DNA of 64,000 bases from Liopterus haemorrhoidalis (Eukaryota > Arthropoda > Insecta > Coleoptera > Dytiscidae): contig OZ020612.1 in assembly GCA_963971575.1 (NCBI GenBank), positions 33,831,916 through 33,895,915 on the forward strand, written 5' to 3'. The stretch's first letter is position 1. Every line of letters begins with the position of its first letter. A program made the position numbers and the translations under genes. The notes under the pieces were generated by a model. The model searched no databases. It was not told the origin of the DNA and worked only from the letters and a program-made list of their open reading frames with translations. This document shows positions 8,605 through 18,720 of the stretch, one piece after another.

Positions 8605-11455
8605 CAGCAGTCCAATTCTTCTTCCACACCACAACATTATTCCGGAGAGAACAATTAGAAATAAGACTTCACTTTCCATATACTACCAGAATATCCAAGG
8701 CCTCAACATGAAGCTCAACCAACTATACTCGATCATCCCTTCACTTAATTATGACATCATTGCTCTGTCAGAAAGTTGGTTGACTGATAGTGTCTATTAT
8801 TCCGAAATTAGTGACCAGTCCTATATTGTTTACCGTAAGGACCGTAATTTTAAAGAGTGCGGTGTTTCTCGTGGTGGAGGCGTTCTTCTACTTATATCTA
8901 GTCATCTTAACTCCTTTGCTGTTTCACTTGATGAATACTTCTCATGTTTGCCCGTAAATATAGACATCGTTTGTACTCGTATTACATTAGGTTCTTCAAA
9001 TCTTTATGTATTTTGCATATACGTGCCTCCCTCTCTTAGCTCTGATAAGTATGACAACATTTTTACATTTTTTGAATCATTACCCTTTTTATACAATAAT
9101 AAATTTATTATTATTGGTGACTTCAACATCCCGAAAATTGTTTCTAACTCTAATTCAAAAAATGTACAATTGTTAAATAATTTTAATTTGTATTTTAATC
9201 TAATTCAGTATAATGGCATCTGTAATGAAGACAATCATATACTAGATTTGATACTTTCAAATGCTAACTGTGTCGTCACTCGCGAAACATCTCTAATATT
9301 TAGCCGTGAATACCGCTCTCATCCTACATTAAATATAGAGATCAGTATGGACATATCTACTATCACTCATCCCAAATATTTTAATACTTCTCGTATATAT
9401 GACTTCAAGAAAGCTAACTACATTAAACTGTACAAACTTATTGCTGATTTTGAATGGAAACAAATTAATACCTTCCATAATGTCGACAGTGCTGTATCCT
9501 TTCTATATTCTACCCTTTATTATTTCTTTGCACAATGTATCCCATATAAACCTATTCACAAAGTAACTTACCCCCCATGGTTCACTCGGGAAATTAAACT
9601 TAATTTAAAAAAAAAACAACATTTCTACAAAATGTATAAAAAATTTCCTAATAAACGTACTTACCTCATAAAATATAAATATTTGCGTTCCAAAATCAAA
9701 CTCGACATTAAATTATCTTATAAAAACTATATTCAAATTTGTGAAACTTCTATTTACTCAAATCCCAACAAATTCTGGTCATTCGTGAATTCCAAAAAAA
9801 CGCAATCATCCGTCCCTAATAGCATGTCTCTTAATGATACCACATTTTCTACTATCCCAGACATCGCAGATGGGTTTGTCACTTTCTTCAAAAGTGTATT
9901 TTCATCTGCATCCCATCCACCCGTCTCCAATACTCCCTCCTATCCAATTGCAAACAATATGGTATCCTTAACCTATATATCCTTAGACGACATTGAATTG
10001 ACCATCAAAAAAACAGCTAAAAATAACCTATCATGTGGTCCCGACCTTATCCCCAATTTAATCATTAAAGACTGTGCTAAACCATTTTCAGAAGCCCTTT
10101 TCCATATTTTAAACTTGTCAATTAGTACCGATAGTTTCCCTTCTGCATGGAAAATTGGACGTGTTATGCCTATACATAAATCTGGTGACAAGACTCTTAT
10201 TAGTAATTACAGACCTATTGCAGTGCTCTCTACCTTCAGTAAGATTTTCGAGAGTATTATTTACAAAACTATATATTTTCAAATAAAAAACAATTTATCA
10301 TTCTTTCAACACGGGTTTATGCAACGCCGCTCTACAGCTAGTAATCTATGCTACTTCACCCACTATGTTGCTTCAGCATTAGATAGAAGAAGCCAAGTTG
10401 ATGTCATATATACTGATTTTGCTAAAGCTTTCGATACCATTGACCACAATACCCTATTACTAAAACTTCATTCTTTTGCGCTCTCGCCTTTTCTAATATC
10501 GTTATTGTCATCTTACCTTTTAAACCGTTCTCTTTTTGTTACTTTTCGAGGGCACAACACCTCACCTTTTTCTGTTACGTCAGGTGTTCCACAAGGGTCA
10601 AACCTTGGACCTCTCCTCTTCTTAATGTTCATAAATGATATTAATGCCGTTATTTCTAGCGAGCATTTACTTTTTGCAGATGATCTTAAGATATTTAAAA
10701 CAATTTCCTCTGTTGACGATTGCCATATACTCCAAAACGATCTTAAACGTATAAGTGATTGGTGTAATTCTAACCAACTTAAACTAAATTTATCTAAATG
10801 TAAAATTCTGTCTTTTACCCGTAAAACAACCCCCATCCATTACTCTTATGCTGTAGCTAATCACCATCTAACTCGATGTCATAATATTAAAGACTTGGGA
10901 GTAGTGTTTGATGAAAAACTCACATTTGATCTACACATAGATCATATGTGCGCCTCATCGTGTAAAATGCTTGGTTTTATTATTCGTAATACCAGGACTT
11001 TTACTAACATTGCTGCCATCTTTACTTTGTACTATTCCTTTATTCGATCCAAACTTGAATATTGCTCAGTAGTCTGGGATCCAATATATAACGTCCAGAA
11101 GAAATCTTTGGAAAAGATCCAGCATAAATTTCTTAAATTCATTTATTTTAAAGTCATGGGATTTTACCCTCCTCCTGAACTTCCTTATGACTCCCTGCTT
11201 CAAATATTTTCAACCAAACCATTATACAAACGCCGAGAAATCAATTCATTGTCATTCTTAAAAAAATTAATATCTAATAAAATTGATGATCCTGCACTTC
11301 TTCAACTTTTAAGTTTCCATACCCCCCATGCCCACACTCGTAACCCACTACTTTTTTACCTACCGCATGCGCGTACTAATCTCTTTCTTAAGTCCCCAAT
11401 TAACCGCATGTGTTCATATCATCATTCAGATATTGAACATATTGATCTCTTTTAG
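8597..11455 (+). CDS. LINE ORF2: endonuclease and reverse transcriptase
   Basis: About 950 residues that nick the target and copy the RNA there. The N-terminal endonuclease/exonuclease/phosphatase domain shows SIYYQNIQGLN, ALSESWLTD (about residue 55) and IIIGDFNIPK (about 172). Its last motif reads YRSHPTLNI, without the usual aspartate next to the histidine. The RT has FAKAFDTIDH (about 605), SGVPQGSNLGPLLF and FADDLKIF (about 692). The frame opens at a GTG overlapping the ORF1 stop, and the first ATG after that is at 8708, within the endonuclease; translation coupled to ORF1 termination is likely. No in-frame stop or frameshift is seen. The C-terminal end (INRMCSYHHSDIEHIDLF) is typical of Jockey-like proteins. 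Confidence 0.9.
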   Translation: MFDSSPILLPHHNIIPERTIRNKTSLSIYYQNIQGLNMKLNQLYSIIPSLNYDIIALSESWLTDSVYYSEISDQSYIVYRKDRNFKECGVSRGGGVLLLISSHLNSFAVSLDEYFSCLPVNIDIVCTRITLGSSNLYVFCIYVPPSLSSDKYDNIFTFFESLPFLYNNKFIIIGDFNIPKIVSNSNSKNVQLLNNFNLYFNLIQYNGICNEDNHILDLILSNANCVVTRETSLIFSREYRSHPTLNIEISMDISTITHPKYFNTSRIYDFKKANYIKLYKLIADFEWKQINTFHNVDSAVSFLYSTLYYFFAQCIPYKPIHKVTYPPWFTREIKLNLKKKQHFYKMYKKFPNKRTYLIKYKYLRSKIKLDIKLSYKNYIQICETSIYSNPNKFWSFVNSKKTQSSVPNSMSLNDTTFSTIPDIADGFVTFFKSVFSSASHPPVSNTPSYPIANNMVSLTYISLDDIELTIKKTAKNNLSCGPDLIPNLIIKDCAKPFSEALFHILNLSISTDSFPSAWKIGRVMPIHKSGDKTLISNYRPIAVLSTFSKIFESIIYKTIYFQIKNNLSFFQHGFMQRRSTASNLCYFTHYVASALDRRSQVDVIYTDFAKAFDTIDHNTLLLKLHSFALSPFLISLLSSYLLNRSLFVTFRGHNTSPFSVTSGVPQGSNLGPLLFLMFINDINAVISSEHLLFADDLKIFKTISSVDDCHILQNDLKRISDWCNSNQLKLNLSKCKILSFTRKTTPIHYSYAVANHHLTRCHNIKDLGVVFDEKLTFDLHIDHMCASSCKMLGFIIRNTRTFTNIAAIFTLYYSFIRSKLEYCSVVWDPIYNVQKKSLEKIQHKFLKFIYFKVMGFYPPPELPYDSLLQIFSTKPLYKRREINSLSFLKKLISNKIDDPALLQLLSFHTPHAHTRNPLLFYLPHARTNLFLKSPINRMCSYHHSDIEHIDLF

Positions 11456-11793
11456 TATAAATTCTTAATTTTCTTATTTTGATTTCTAAGCGTCTCAGTT
11501 CCTCGTTGCTCAGTTGGCCTTTGAACTATTTCTACTTTTATTTTTATATTTTTAACTTATTTATTTTTTATTCTTTTTATTTTATTATTATTTTTTTATA
11601 TGTATCTTTTTTTTTAATTTACATTATTGTTTCATTACCTTTATGTTATTGCCATATTATTTGTTTTACATTTTTTTGTATTATATGTATTAGACTTAGG
11701 AATCTACTAAAACTCATATATTACACTGTAACTTTAAATATGATATTACCATGTACCTGTCCGTATTTGGATTCTTTCCGTAGGACAGATGTA
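11456..11793 (+). other. LINE 3' UTR
   Basis: Very T-rich sequence between the ORF2 stop and the tetranucleotide tail. The open frame visible at 11479 reads low-complexity F/Y/I runs and is not a gene. Confidence 0.7.
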
Positions 11794-11795
11794 AA

Positions 11796-11847
<52 letters not shown>

Positions 11848-11850
11848 ATA
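11794..11850 (+). repeat. (AAAT)n tail of the LINE
   Basis: About 14 AAAT/TAAA units end the LINE. The sequence then changes to the inner hAT interior (TAGTTTCAAGTTTCAAGG). Confidence 0.9.
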
Positions 11851-12204
11851 TAGTTTCAAGTTTCAAGGATACGATTGGTCGGGCGATTACGAGCAGTGAC
11901 CGGAGTGATGCGGATCTGGATCGATGTCATGTTGAACTTCGCGAGAACTCGGCTTGTAATGTATTATCATAAAGTGTATTATTTATTGTCATCAATTTGT
12001 AGGGCAGTTTATTTGAAACTAATAGGCTAAGTCTGTATTTTCTTACAACCATACTATATAAAAATAATAAAAATATTGCCCAAATCCCAGATGTCCGATT
12101 TATAAGGGCAATAAACATCGCCATAAACTTAACACATCTGGTTTAATATACAGTAGCTACATAAAGTGAATTGTTTGTTTCAAAAATGTTAGATAAGATC
12201 CGGG

Positions 12205-12393
12205 GCTAAGCGACGTTCTACCTACGAGCGAACGACCGACAACTGACCGTGTCTAAGCAAGAGCCGGCTCTAAGCGACATTCTACCTACGACCGAACGAC
12301 CGACCGACCTGTGTCTCGGGATCATGTTTACAGTTCATATATTGCAAGAACCGGCTCTAAGCGACGTTCTACCTACGAACTAACGACCGACCT
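12205..12393. repeat. Subterminal repeats of inner hAT (3 units)
   Basis: Three diverged units of roughly 36-40 bp share GCTCTAAGCGACGTTCTACC and ACGACCGACC; they begin near 12205, 12267 and 12353. Subterminal repeats near hAT ends are often transposase-binding sites; that role here is inferred. Confidence 0.75.
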
Positions 12394-12689
12394 GTGTCTC
12401 GGAAACATGTTTACTTAACCGGATCACTGAGCCGGATCAATGAACCGGCTCAACAAACTGAACGACCTCCACTGATCCGGTTCCGCAAACTGCGCCGAAA
12501 TAACCATCTCTATGCCAGACGTACGGTTATTACCGTACATGTACGGTAATTTAAGCAAATGTACTATGTTGGGTCCAAATCCTGTTACCGTACGCAAGAG
12601 TATGGTAATTTTCACTTTTTTCAATTTTTACTATAAGTTGAAAATTTTGAAATTTTCACACATTTCAGCGATCGTAACCAAAGGTTACT

Positions 12690-13195
12690 GACTTGCTATG
12701 GCGAAAATGCCATGCCGGCAATTATTAGATATAACTTTCCATCATTAGCGCCAATACTTCAGAAATTGAGCCGACTATATCAGAAAAAAACAGAGCAATA
12801 AATCGATGATGAGTGGCGGTTATTGCCAAATTATGTGTTTCCGAAAGATTTCATTACTATTACTGGTGATGAAATAGACACATTTTGGACCAAAATACAT
12901 AATTTTACAGATAGTACCAATTCAAATATTTTCAATAATCTGTCTTCCTTGGTTTTAATTTTTTTGGTTTTTCCTCATTCGAACGTAAGTTGTCGAAATC
13001 AAGAAATACATTGATAACAAAAACTATTAATGATAGTTTACTAACAAAAGATTGTTTGACACTGCAGGGAAACTGTCTGAAATTTGTCCCAAATAAAGAC
13101 ATGTTGTCCAGAATGATTGCCGCAAATGTTTATAGAACGGAAGAGACAGAAGTGTGTGATGAAAACGACGATGGCGATTTTGTCATTGATTAACA
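12690..13195 (+). pseudogene. hAT transposase C-terminal remnant
   Basis: The frames read like the end of a hAT transposase including the dimerisation region: FPSLAPILQKLSRLYQKK, then (after a stop at about 12800) DEWRLLPNYVFPKDF, DEIDTFWTKIHNF, NIFNNLSSLVLIFLVFPHSN. A frameshift near 12990 leads to SRNTLITKTINDSLLTKDCL. The diagnostic C-E-R-x-F-S box is lost at the frameshift. It belongs to the outer hAT and is far too short and broken to work. Confidence 0.7.
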
Positions 13196-13888
13196 ATAGG
13201 ATGACATAAATAATATCTGATTTACGTTTAAGCTCGTAAAGTGAGATTTGGACTGATTTTTCATATTGCAATAATATATTTTGTTTGGTATATTTTTTAT
13301 GTTTTGTTTATTTTCAGGGTTTTGTAGGTATGACCAAAAAACCCTTAACAAATCCCGTAAACCCTTAAACAAAATGACGGTACATTTTGTCGTCTGTGTG
13401 TTTGTCTGTCTGTTCGGTAAAAGTGGTAGCCAAATGGCTAAACCTAGAGGGTTGAAATTTGGCATGTTTATACAAATCTTTGACCCGCATACAGGAAAAA
13501 TACTAAGGTAAATTAATCAAAAACATCTAAAAAACATATTCCCCTAAAAATATAAACAAATATGTGCTGATCGAAAAAAAAAATATGTTTTCAAAATTCT
13601 GAGTAGAGTATCAAATGAAAGCCCTCAGTACGTAGATTAACAATCAAAATTTTATTTTTGCAAAATAAATTATTTTAATGCGATTTTTGCCAAAATTGTG
13701 CAAAACAAAAATATGTCCCTCACCCTGTAGCCCAGATGGTTTAAATTAAAAATCTGGAAAAAATCTAAGTAATGTACATAGGTGTGAACCGGAATAGTAC
13801 AACAGGAATTTTTGATCAGATTATGTTTATGGAAAATAACGCATTTTTTGTGTTTTTTGTTTGACGATGTACAAAAATTAGAGTTCTA

Positions 13889-15018
13889 GTCGGATTGCTG
13901 ATAGGTGACTGTTACATGTATGCATCAAGTAGTGCATTCATATAATAATCTAGTTACCATTTTTCAGCGATTTTAAAAATGTTTTTTGTTATTCTTATCT
14001 GTCAGTGTCTATTAATAATATTAATTAATAGAGCTTGCGGCCATTTATTAAATTCACAAACTTTAATTTTAAATCTGCTGGAATATTTTAATTCCGAAAA
14101 AGAGAACAATGGGCCACTTATTTCTCTATCTTGTGTCCATCAAAGAGTAGCAAATGCCTTGAAGATTTTGGAATCAACAATTCGTAGAATTATAAAATGT
14201 AATAAAACTTCTCACTAACAAAATCACGAGAAAACGAAGGAAATTAAAATCTGAACCAGTTTATTTTATTGATACATTGGCACAAACGTATGGTCATGAA
14301 GTACTAAGGTTACCTCCATATCACTGCCAGTTTAACCCTATTGAACTATTTTGGGGTATAACAAAAAATTATTATGATAGACATATTGGTCAAAACGGAT
14401 ATAGTGATAACGAAGTTTTGAAAAAGTGACAAGTAGCCTGTGATCAAATTAGTTATGAAACTTGGGCAAAATCTGTTAAAAAATCGAAAATTTCATAAAT
14501 GAATGGTGGGAAAGGGAAAGGATTGTTGATATCCAATAATAATAAATACAAGAAATGACAGCGATAGTTCAGATGACGACGATATCATGCATTACAGTGA
14601 CTATTTAAAAAAAAAATAAATAAACATTTAAATACAACTTAATATTAATATTTTATTACTTTGTACTTAGGGGAAACATAAAAGTTTAATTTAATTAAAC
14701 AACAAATTATAATCCAAAATTTACATACGAGTATAAGTTTTTCCTTATTTATAATTATAACCTTTAAATTAATAATTTTGTTTGAGTACTGCTGTTAATT
14801 TATTTTCGTTCTTTAATTATTAAAGATATCTACGAATCATGCCGTTTCTTTCTAATGCTTTGTTTTTTATTAAAATAATTTAGAAGGTTAGTTGTCAACT
14901 TGCATCACTATACGTTACTATGGGTATGCAAATAATTATAATGATATAGACAGAGAAAGCATATAGTATTGTATATCGATACTTGTAGCAACGAACAGTC
15001 ACCTATCAGCAATCCGAC
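13889..15018. mobile_element. Tc1/mariner-like transposon, defective
   Basis: Terminal inverted repeats begin GTCGGATTGCTGATAGGTGA and extend about 25 bp at both ends. TA dinucleotides flank the element at 13887-13888 and 15019-15020. The interior keeps transposase pieces but has lost its middle. It lies inside repeat copy a and is younger than it. Confidence 0.9.
13979..14540 (+). pseudogene. Tc1/mariner-like transposase remnant
   Basis: The N-terminal part (13979-14218) has KENNGPLISLSCVHQRVANA and LKILESTIRRIIK, a helix-turn-helix DNA-binding segment of the IS630/Tc1/mariner type. From about 14268 a second stretch in another frame reads TLAQTYGHEVLRLPPYHC, QFNPIELFWGITKNYY, the block around the last catalytic acidic residue. 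The central catalytic part is deleted, and stops and shifts separate the pieces. It is non-functional. Confidence 0.8.
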
Positions 15019-15042
15019 TATATGTAACATACTGGATTAGAA

Positions 15043-15115
15043 GACGTTTCATGATCTAATGGGTAACTTGCTCGCTTGCTACACAACGAACTAAGGTTCG
15101 CTCCCGGGCAGAGGT
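15043..15115 (+). repeat. tRNA-like module in repeat copy a
   Basis: The segment TGATCTAATGGGTAACTTGC resembles a box A (D-arm) and AAGGTTCGCTCCCGGG a box B (T-arm), with tRNA spacing. Equivalent modules sit in copies c and d of the same family. This copy has changes in the D-arm and anticodon regions that make a working tRNA unlikely. Confidence 0.55.
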
Positions 15116-15600
15116 GACAATTTTATTTTTTGTTTTTTTTTCCATTTCTATTTTGTTTAAATTATTTTGTCAAAATTCTAGTTATATTTTGGCAAATGTT
15201 GCATTTAATTTTTAAAAGCGTAAATTTAATAACCAGTTGGAATGTTGGAATTATATTTTCATTCCATGTGTCATGTATGCGAAACCAAAGAGGCGGAGCA
15301 TATGATAACCAATGGAAGCCATAGGCGCAATTTTCAAAATCTTAATGAACCTTGCTATATAAAAAAATACTGCACATATTTAGAAACCTAAATAATGGTA
15401 TTAGGTATTCGAATTAAATTTAACAAAAAAATATTTTAATCTAAAATTTGTTTTTAAAGCTCTTAGATTAACAGAGGATAAATTATTTTAAAAATATCAT
15501 TCATTTTGCCGTGATTAGTACAAAGCAAAATTTGTCCTACATATTCAGCTTCACTAAATATTTACCTGCGAAACCTTGAAATGTGTGAAAATTCACACTT

Positions 15601-15953
15601 CACATCAATTTTTTAATTTTACATGTATGTCTTAATTTAGAGTTAAGTAAAATGATTTATTTTGTTTGTGATAAAAATTACTAGCGATTTTGTCATAGCT
15701 TATGTCTGTGATTTACGTGTAAGTGCATAAAATGAGACTAAACAGTCTGATTTTGATATTTTATAGTTTATTTACTGCCTTATTTTCCAGAACTATAGTA
15801 TGCAAGTACGGGCCTTTTTATTTGCTCTTCACTGCCGAATCTGGCCACCTTTTATTTTATTTATTTATTTTTTTGTACGGTAATTTTGAATCAAATACGG
15901 TCATTTCTCATGTGCATGTATGGTATTTTAGCTTCCGACGTCTGGCAACACTG
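15601..15953. other. Right part of outer hAT, non-coding
   Basis: AT-rich sequence ends in the right terminal repeat of the outer hAT. It contains a diverged repeat of sequence seen near 13160-13260 (GCGATTTTGTCAT, TGATTTACGTKTAAG). No gene. Confidence 0.6.
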
Positions 15954-15977
15954 ATATTATGTATTTATTATAAATGA

Positions 15978-16844
15978 AACTTAATATAAATTATGTATAC
16001 AGAGTGTATGAGACCACACGGCCATGCCTTTTTTTTCTCGAAAACGCGATGTGTGAGCCAGAGCTGGCGTTAGCTCTATTGGCGCCCGGGACAAAACCAG
16101 CCAAAATGTGCCCTTTTATTAGAATGTGCAGTGGCGCACCGAAGATTGGGGCTGGGTACACGTGCGTGAATTTCCTCGTGAATTCCATGAATTTCTTCGT
16201 GCACCGCTGAAAATGTATTTATTTGAGAGCTTATTTTAGCGCCCCTAACAGCGGTGTGCCCTGGGCCTGAAAAAAATATTTGGATAAAGCATTTTAAAAG
16301 AAGCAACTGTTACTTTTTTAATATCTTTTATGGTTTACGAAAAACTTTATAAAACTGTATTCTCATATAAAAACGTGAAAATAAAAAATAAAATAAATTT
16401 TATTTATAAGTGTTAATAGTACCTTTATTCACTTTCGAATCCTTATTCTTGAGCTATCTGTAGTGCCGAGCATAATAAAAAATTTAAGTAAATAAATAAA
16501 AATATTTCAAATTGTACTTGAAAGTATGTTACGATTTAACAGGAAAATATGTTTAATTATTATATCTTTATTATGCTCCGATAGCTCAAGAGTAAAGCTT
16601 GGTTTATATAGGTCCATAACATAATACATGACATAAAGATGAGTACAAAGGGGTGTCACTATTCTTGATAATAAACCGAACAAAGACTGTGATTATGTTA
16701 TGATTGTGCTATGTATCTATAAGACTTAAGGATACGAAAGAGTTTAAATCAAAATGGAAGGACACTGAACACTTGTAAATAATAATATTTTACTTGACAT
16801 AAGTTACTATTAAAAAATTAAAGTTGAACTTGATATCCATTTGG
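15978..16844. other. No gene; transposon debris
   Basis: A stretch starting CAGAGCTGGCGTTAGCTC at 16059 shares TGCCCTTTTATTAGAATGT-like sequence with 44838-44970 and looks like an old hAT fragment. At about 16596-16720 there is a diverged copy of the TTTATAATA-type small repeat (AAAGCTTGGTTTATATAGGT, then AATAAACCGAACAAAGA). The remainder is AT-rich and featureless. Confidence 0.5.
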
Positions 16845-18185
16845 GACGAGACAGAGAAGCCGATTGGGGGAATAGGGTTATGTGTCGTCTCTTTTATCTC
16901 CTACTTAAATTCCTATCCACGTGTTTGCCGTGCATGGAGACCCGTAACACCGGAGAAGAGGATCCTGGTCGGTTGAAGGAATTTGCTGCCCTCGGACAGT
17001 AAGAACCCAACACGCCTTCTTTGGCCTCAGATTCGACAGAAACGGGAGGCTGAGTGTGTCAGCTCAGTCAATCGGCTGGTGTCACAGTTCATGGATAGAG
17101 TGGCTCCACTACTGTATCGTGGATGCCGGGATAATGTTGTGCCACTAGACAAGTATTCGGGGGTCTGAGGGAGCGGCTGCAGTTCGCAAGGTTCCAGAGT
17201 TGGCTACTCTTGGTTCTCGAGCAGGTGGAGTAGCCCGTGACTGCTTTCTCCGAAGCTAGGTCACCCTGATCTGCCTGGCGCAAGGAGCCGGTTTGCGGCC
17301 AACGTCCCCGATGTGGGCTCCCTAGTGGGTGGGCTTGACAGGGTGATGAAACCTTTTATACGGGTATAGATACAAAATTCGTAAATTCCGCCAAAGTTGA
17401 GAGTAAACTCCGTAAACAATCAAACCAAAACCCTCGTCGTGATGCTCAGTTATCCGATTAGGGATGTGTAAGGCCTTCTGCCAAAAAGGTTGAGTATTGT
17501 AAACATGTTTCTTAAAAGGTAGGTCTTTTAAGGTGATGTCACCTTTCTTCGTTGCCCGAACGATGAGAACGATATATTCAAGTGGACAGTACGTAAGATG
17601 TCGAAGAGTACGCTCTTAATTTAAGCAGAGACAGAGGCTTCGTTAACGTTGAGGAAATGCGAGGTGTTTGGTGCACATCGTATTTCAGTTCAACCTCAAA
17701 AAGCACTGAATGTTACAAAAGGCGTCGTAACAGACGACCGGGCTTACGTTACGGAGGAAGAGTTCGTGCAGAAAATGGCATCGCAAGGTGTCCTTGAATG
17801 CATGAAGCTCAAACCGCGTAACGGTAGGCCAGCAATCTCAATGGTAGTATCCTTCGCTGGCACTCAGTGCCCAGCATCGGTAAGGGTTGAGTATAACGTG
17901 TGTAACGTTCGACCCTACTATCCCAACCCGATGCGGTGCTACAAGTGCCAGCATTACGATTACACCACTAGTCGTTGTAGCAAATAGTCTATCTGTGCCA
18001 ACTGCAGACAGGACCAACATGAAGTTGAAACCTGTACAAACGTGGCACACGACGTGAACTGAAAAGGTGCTCATGCATCCCCTTCACGCCACTGTATCAC
18101 GCCCAACGTATCTAGAAGAGAAAGCTATCCAGGGCATCAAAACGGAAGATAGAATGCCATATTTCGATGCCAAGAGGAAATATAA
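16845..18185 (+). mobile_element. LINE 5' part with ORF1 remnant
   Basis: This GC-richer block begins near 16845 with an untranslated-leader-like region and runs into a decayed ORF1 (17560-18140). The region stops abruptly where a tandem repeat begins at about 18190, so ORF2 is absent. The boundaries come from the composition change and homology only. The type is probably an I/LOA/R1-like LINE, judged from the zinc-knuckle ORF1. Confidence 0.6.
17560..18140 (+). pseudogene. LINE ORF1 (gag-like) zinc-knuckle remnant
   Basis: The frame from 17649 reads FGAHRISVQPQKALNVTKGV, EFVQKMASQGVLECMKLK, VRPYYPNPMRCYKCQHYDY and RCSK, then stops at 17985. This is the ORF1 layout of an RNA-binding fold followed by CCHC knuckles. 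In the first knuckle (CYKCQHYDYTTSRC) the histidine position reads tyrosine. After the stop a second knuckle (CANCRQDQHEVETC) continues in the same frame and a further stop follows. Both point to decay. Confidence 0.7.
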
Positions 18186-18189
18186 GGAG

Positions 18190-18720
18190 AGTGTAATTTT
18201 AATGAAGCACTAACAAACACTAACGAGGCACTAACGGATGGCCGACGAATTTTCGTTAGTGCTTTCCATGACCTGCTAACTTCACGTTTATTTATTTATT
18301 TATTTTTTTTTTTTTTGAATACTCAATTTCTCAAAAACGGTTGGGGTGAATTCCGATTTTAATAAAGAACTAACAGGCACTAATGGATGGCCGACGAATT
18401 TTCGCTTGTGCTTTCTATGTCCTGCTAACTTCACGGTCGATTTTTGTAAAGTTCAATATCTCAAAAACGGTTAGAGTGGATTCCAATTTTCATGAAGCTC
18501 TAACAGGCACTAACGAGGCAGTAACGGATGGCCGACGAATTTTCGTTAGTTCTTCCAAAGAAGCGTGAAGTTAGCAGTCCATTTTGAATTGCTTTTTTTT
18601 CGAAAACGGTTAGGGTGGATTCGATTTTTTATGTAGTACTAACAGGCACTAACGAAACCCTAACGGATGGCTGACGAATTTTCGTTAGTGCTTTCAGTGA
18701 CCTGCTATCTTCACGGAGCC
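18190..18720. repeat. Tandem repeat, about 130-150 bp unit, 4 copies
   Basis: The landmark GGATGGCCGACGAATTTTCG recurs at about 18236, 18384, 18536 and 18664 (the last with one change). Each unit also has TCTCAAAAACGGTTAGGGTG-like sequence and an inverted pair, GCACTAACG and CGTTAGTGC, that could form a 9-bp hairpin. Copies are diverged and of unequal length. The array separates the LINE ORF1 remnant from R4 debris. Confidence 0.85.

Larger units (their letters stand above)
7130..11850 (+). mobile_element. LINE with two intact ORFs
   Basis: This non-LTR retrotransposon has a 5' UTR (boundary uncertain, placed near 7130), ORF1 (7600-8604), ORF2 (8597-11455), a T-rich 3' UTR and an (AAAT)n tail ending at 11850. 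Both ORFs are uninterrupted, and no other protein-coding transposon in the window has kept a complete set of open frames. Domain order (coiled coil plus SGNH-like ORF1; EEP endonuclease plus RT in ORF2) places it with Jockey/CR1-type LINEs. It sits inside the inner hAT and is therefore the youngest layer of that nest. I did not find its target-site duplication. Confidence 0.85.
6406..12512. mobile_element. hAT transposon, inner of nested pair
   Basis: It starts TAGAGATGGGTCGTTC and ends with the complement of TAGAGATGGTTATTTC, with a perfect 8-bp duplication TGCCAGAC (6398-6405 and 12513-12520). It inserted 14 bp inside the left terminal repeat of the outer hAT. Its own sequence is the stretches near 6406-7100 and 11851-12512, including CCGGCTCA-rich subterminal motifs. 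I find no transposase; most of its length is a later LINE insertion. Confidence 0.9.
13314..15600 (-). repeat. TIR/tRNA-like repeat family, copy a (interrupted)
   Basis: In this copy the family runs in reverse. It starts with AGGGTTTTGTAGGTATGACC at 13315, passes a GTCTGTGTGTTTGTCTGTCT segment, AATCTGATCAAAAATTCCTG (complement) and a tRNA-like module (15043-15115), and ends with CCTGCGAAACCTTG and a GTGTGA/TCACAC hairpin (15580-15598). A Tc1/mariner-like element (13889-15018) splits it. Other copies are at 39362-39880, 40626-41313, 57617-58560 and a scrap at 53541-53600. The AGGGTTTYGYAGGT motif near both ends forms an imperfect inverted repeat. I do not recognise the family by name. Confidence 0.75.
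6392..15953. mobile_element. hAT transposon, outer of nested pair
   Basis: The ends are CAGTGTTGCCAGACGT and its complement. A perfect 8-bp duplication ATATTATG (6384-6391 and 15954-15961) marks the insertion. Without its nested passengers the element is only a few kilobases. It keeps a remnant of a hAT transposase C-terminus (12690-13195). Inside it lie a second hAT (6406-12512) and a long repeat (13314-15600) that is itself interrupted. Sequence near 13160-13260 is weakly repeated near 15685-15775, which may mean the two sides come from diverged copies. Confidence 0.9.

Noticed and set aside
11479..11799. 106-codon F/Y/I-rich open frame
   Set aside because: T-rich LINE 3' UTR translated by chance; no membrane-protein pattern beyond base composition.
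13310..13500. CRISPR-like or regulatory meaning for the GTCTGTCTGTCTG motif
   Set aside because: It is part of a dispersed transposon-type repeat seen in several copies; no array of spacers exists.
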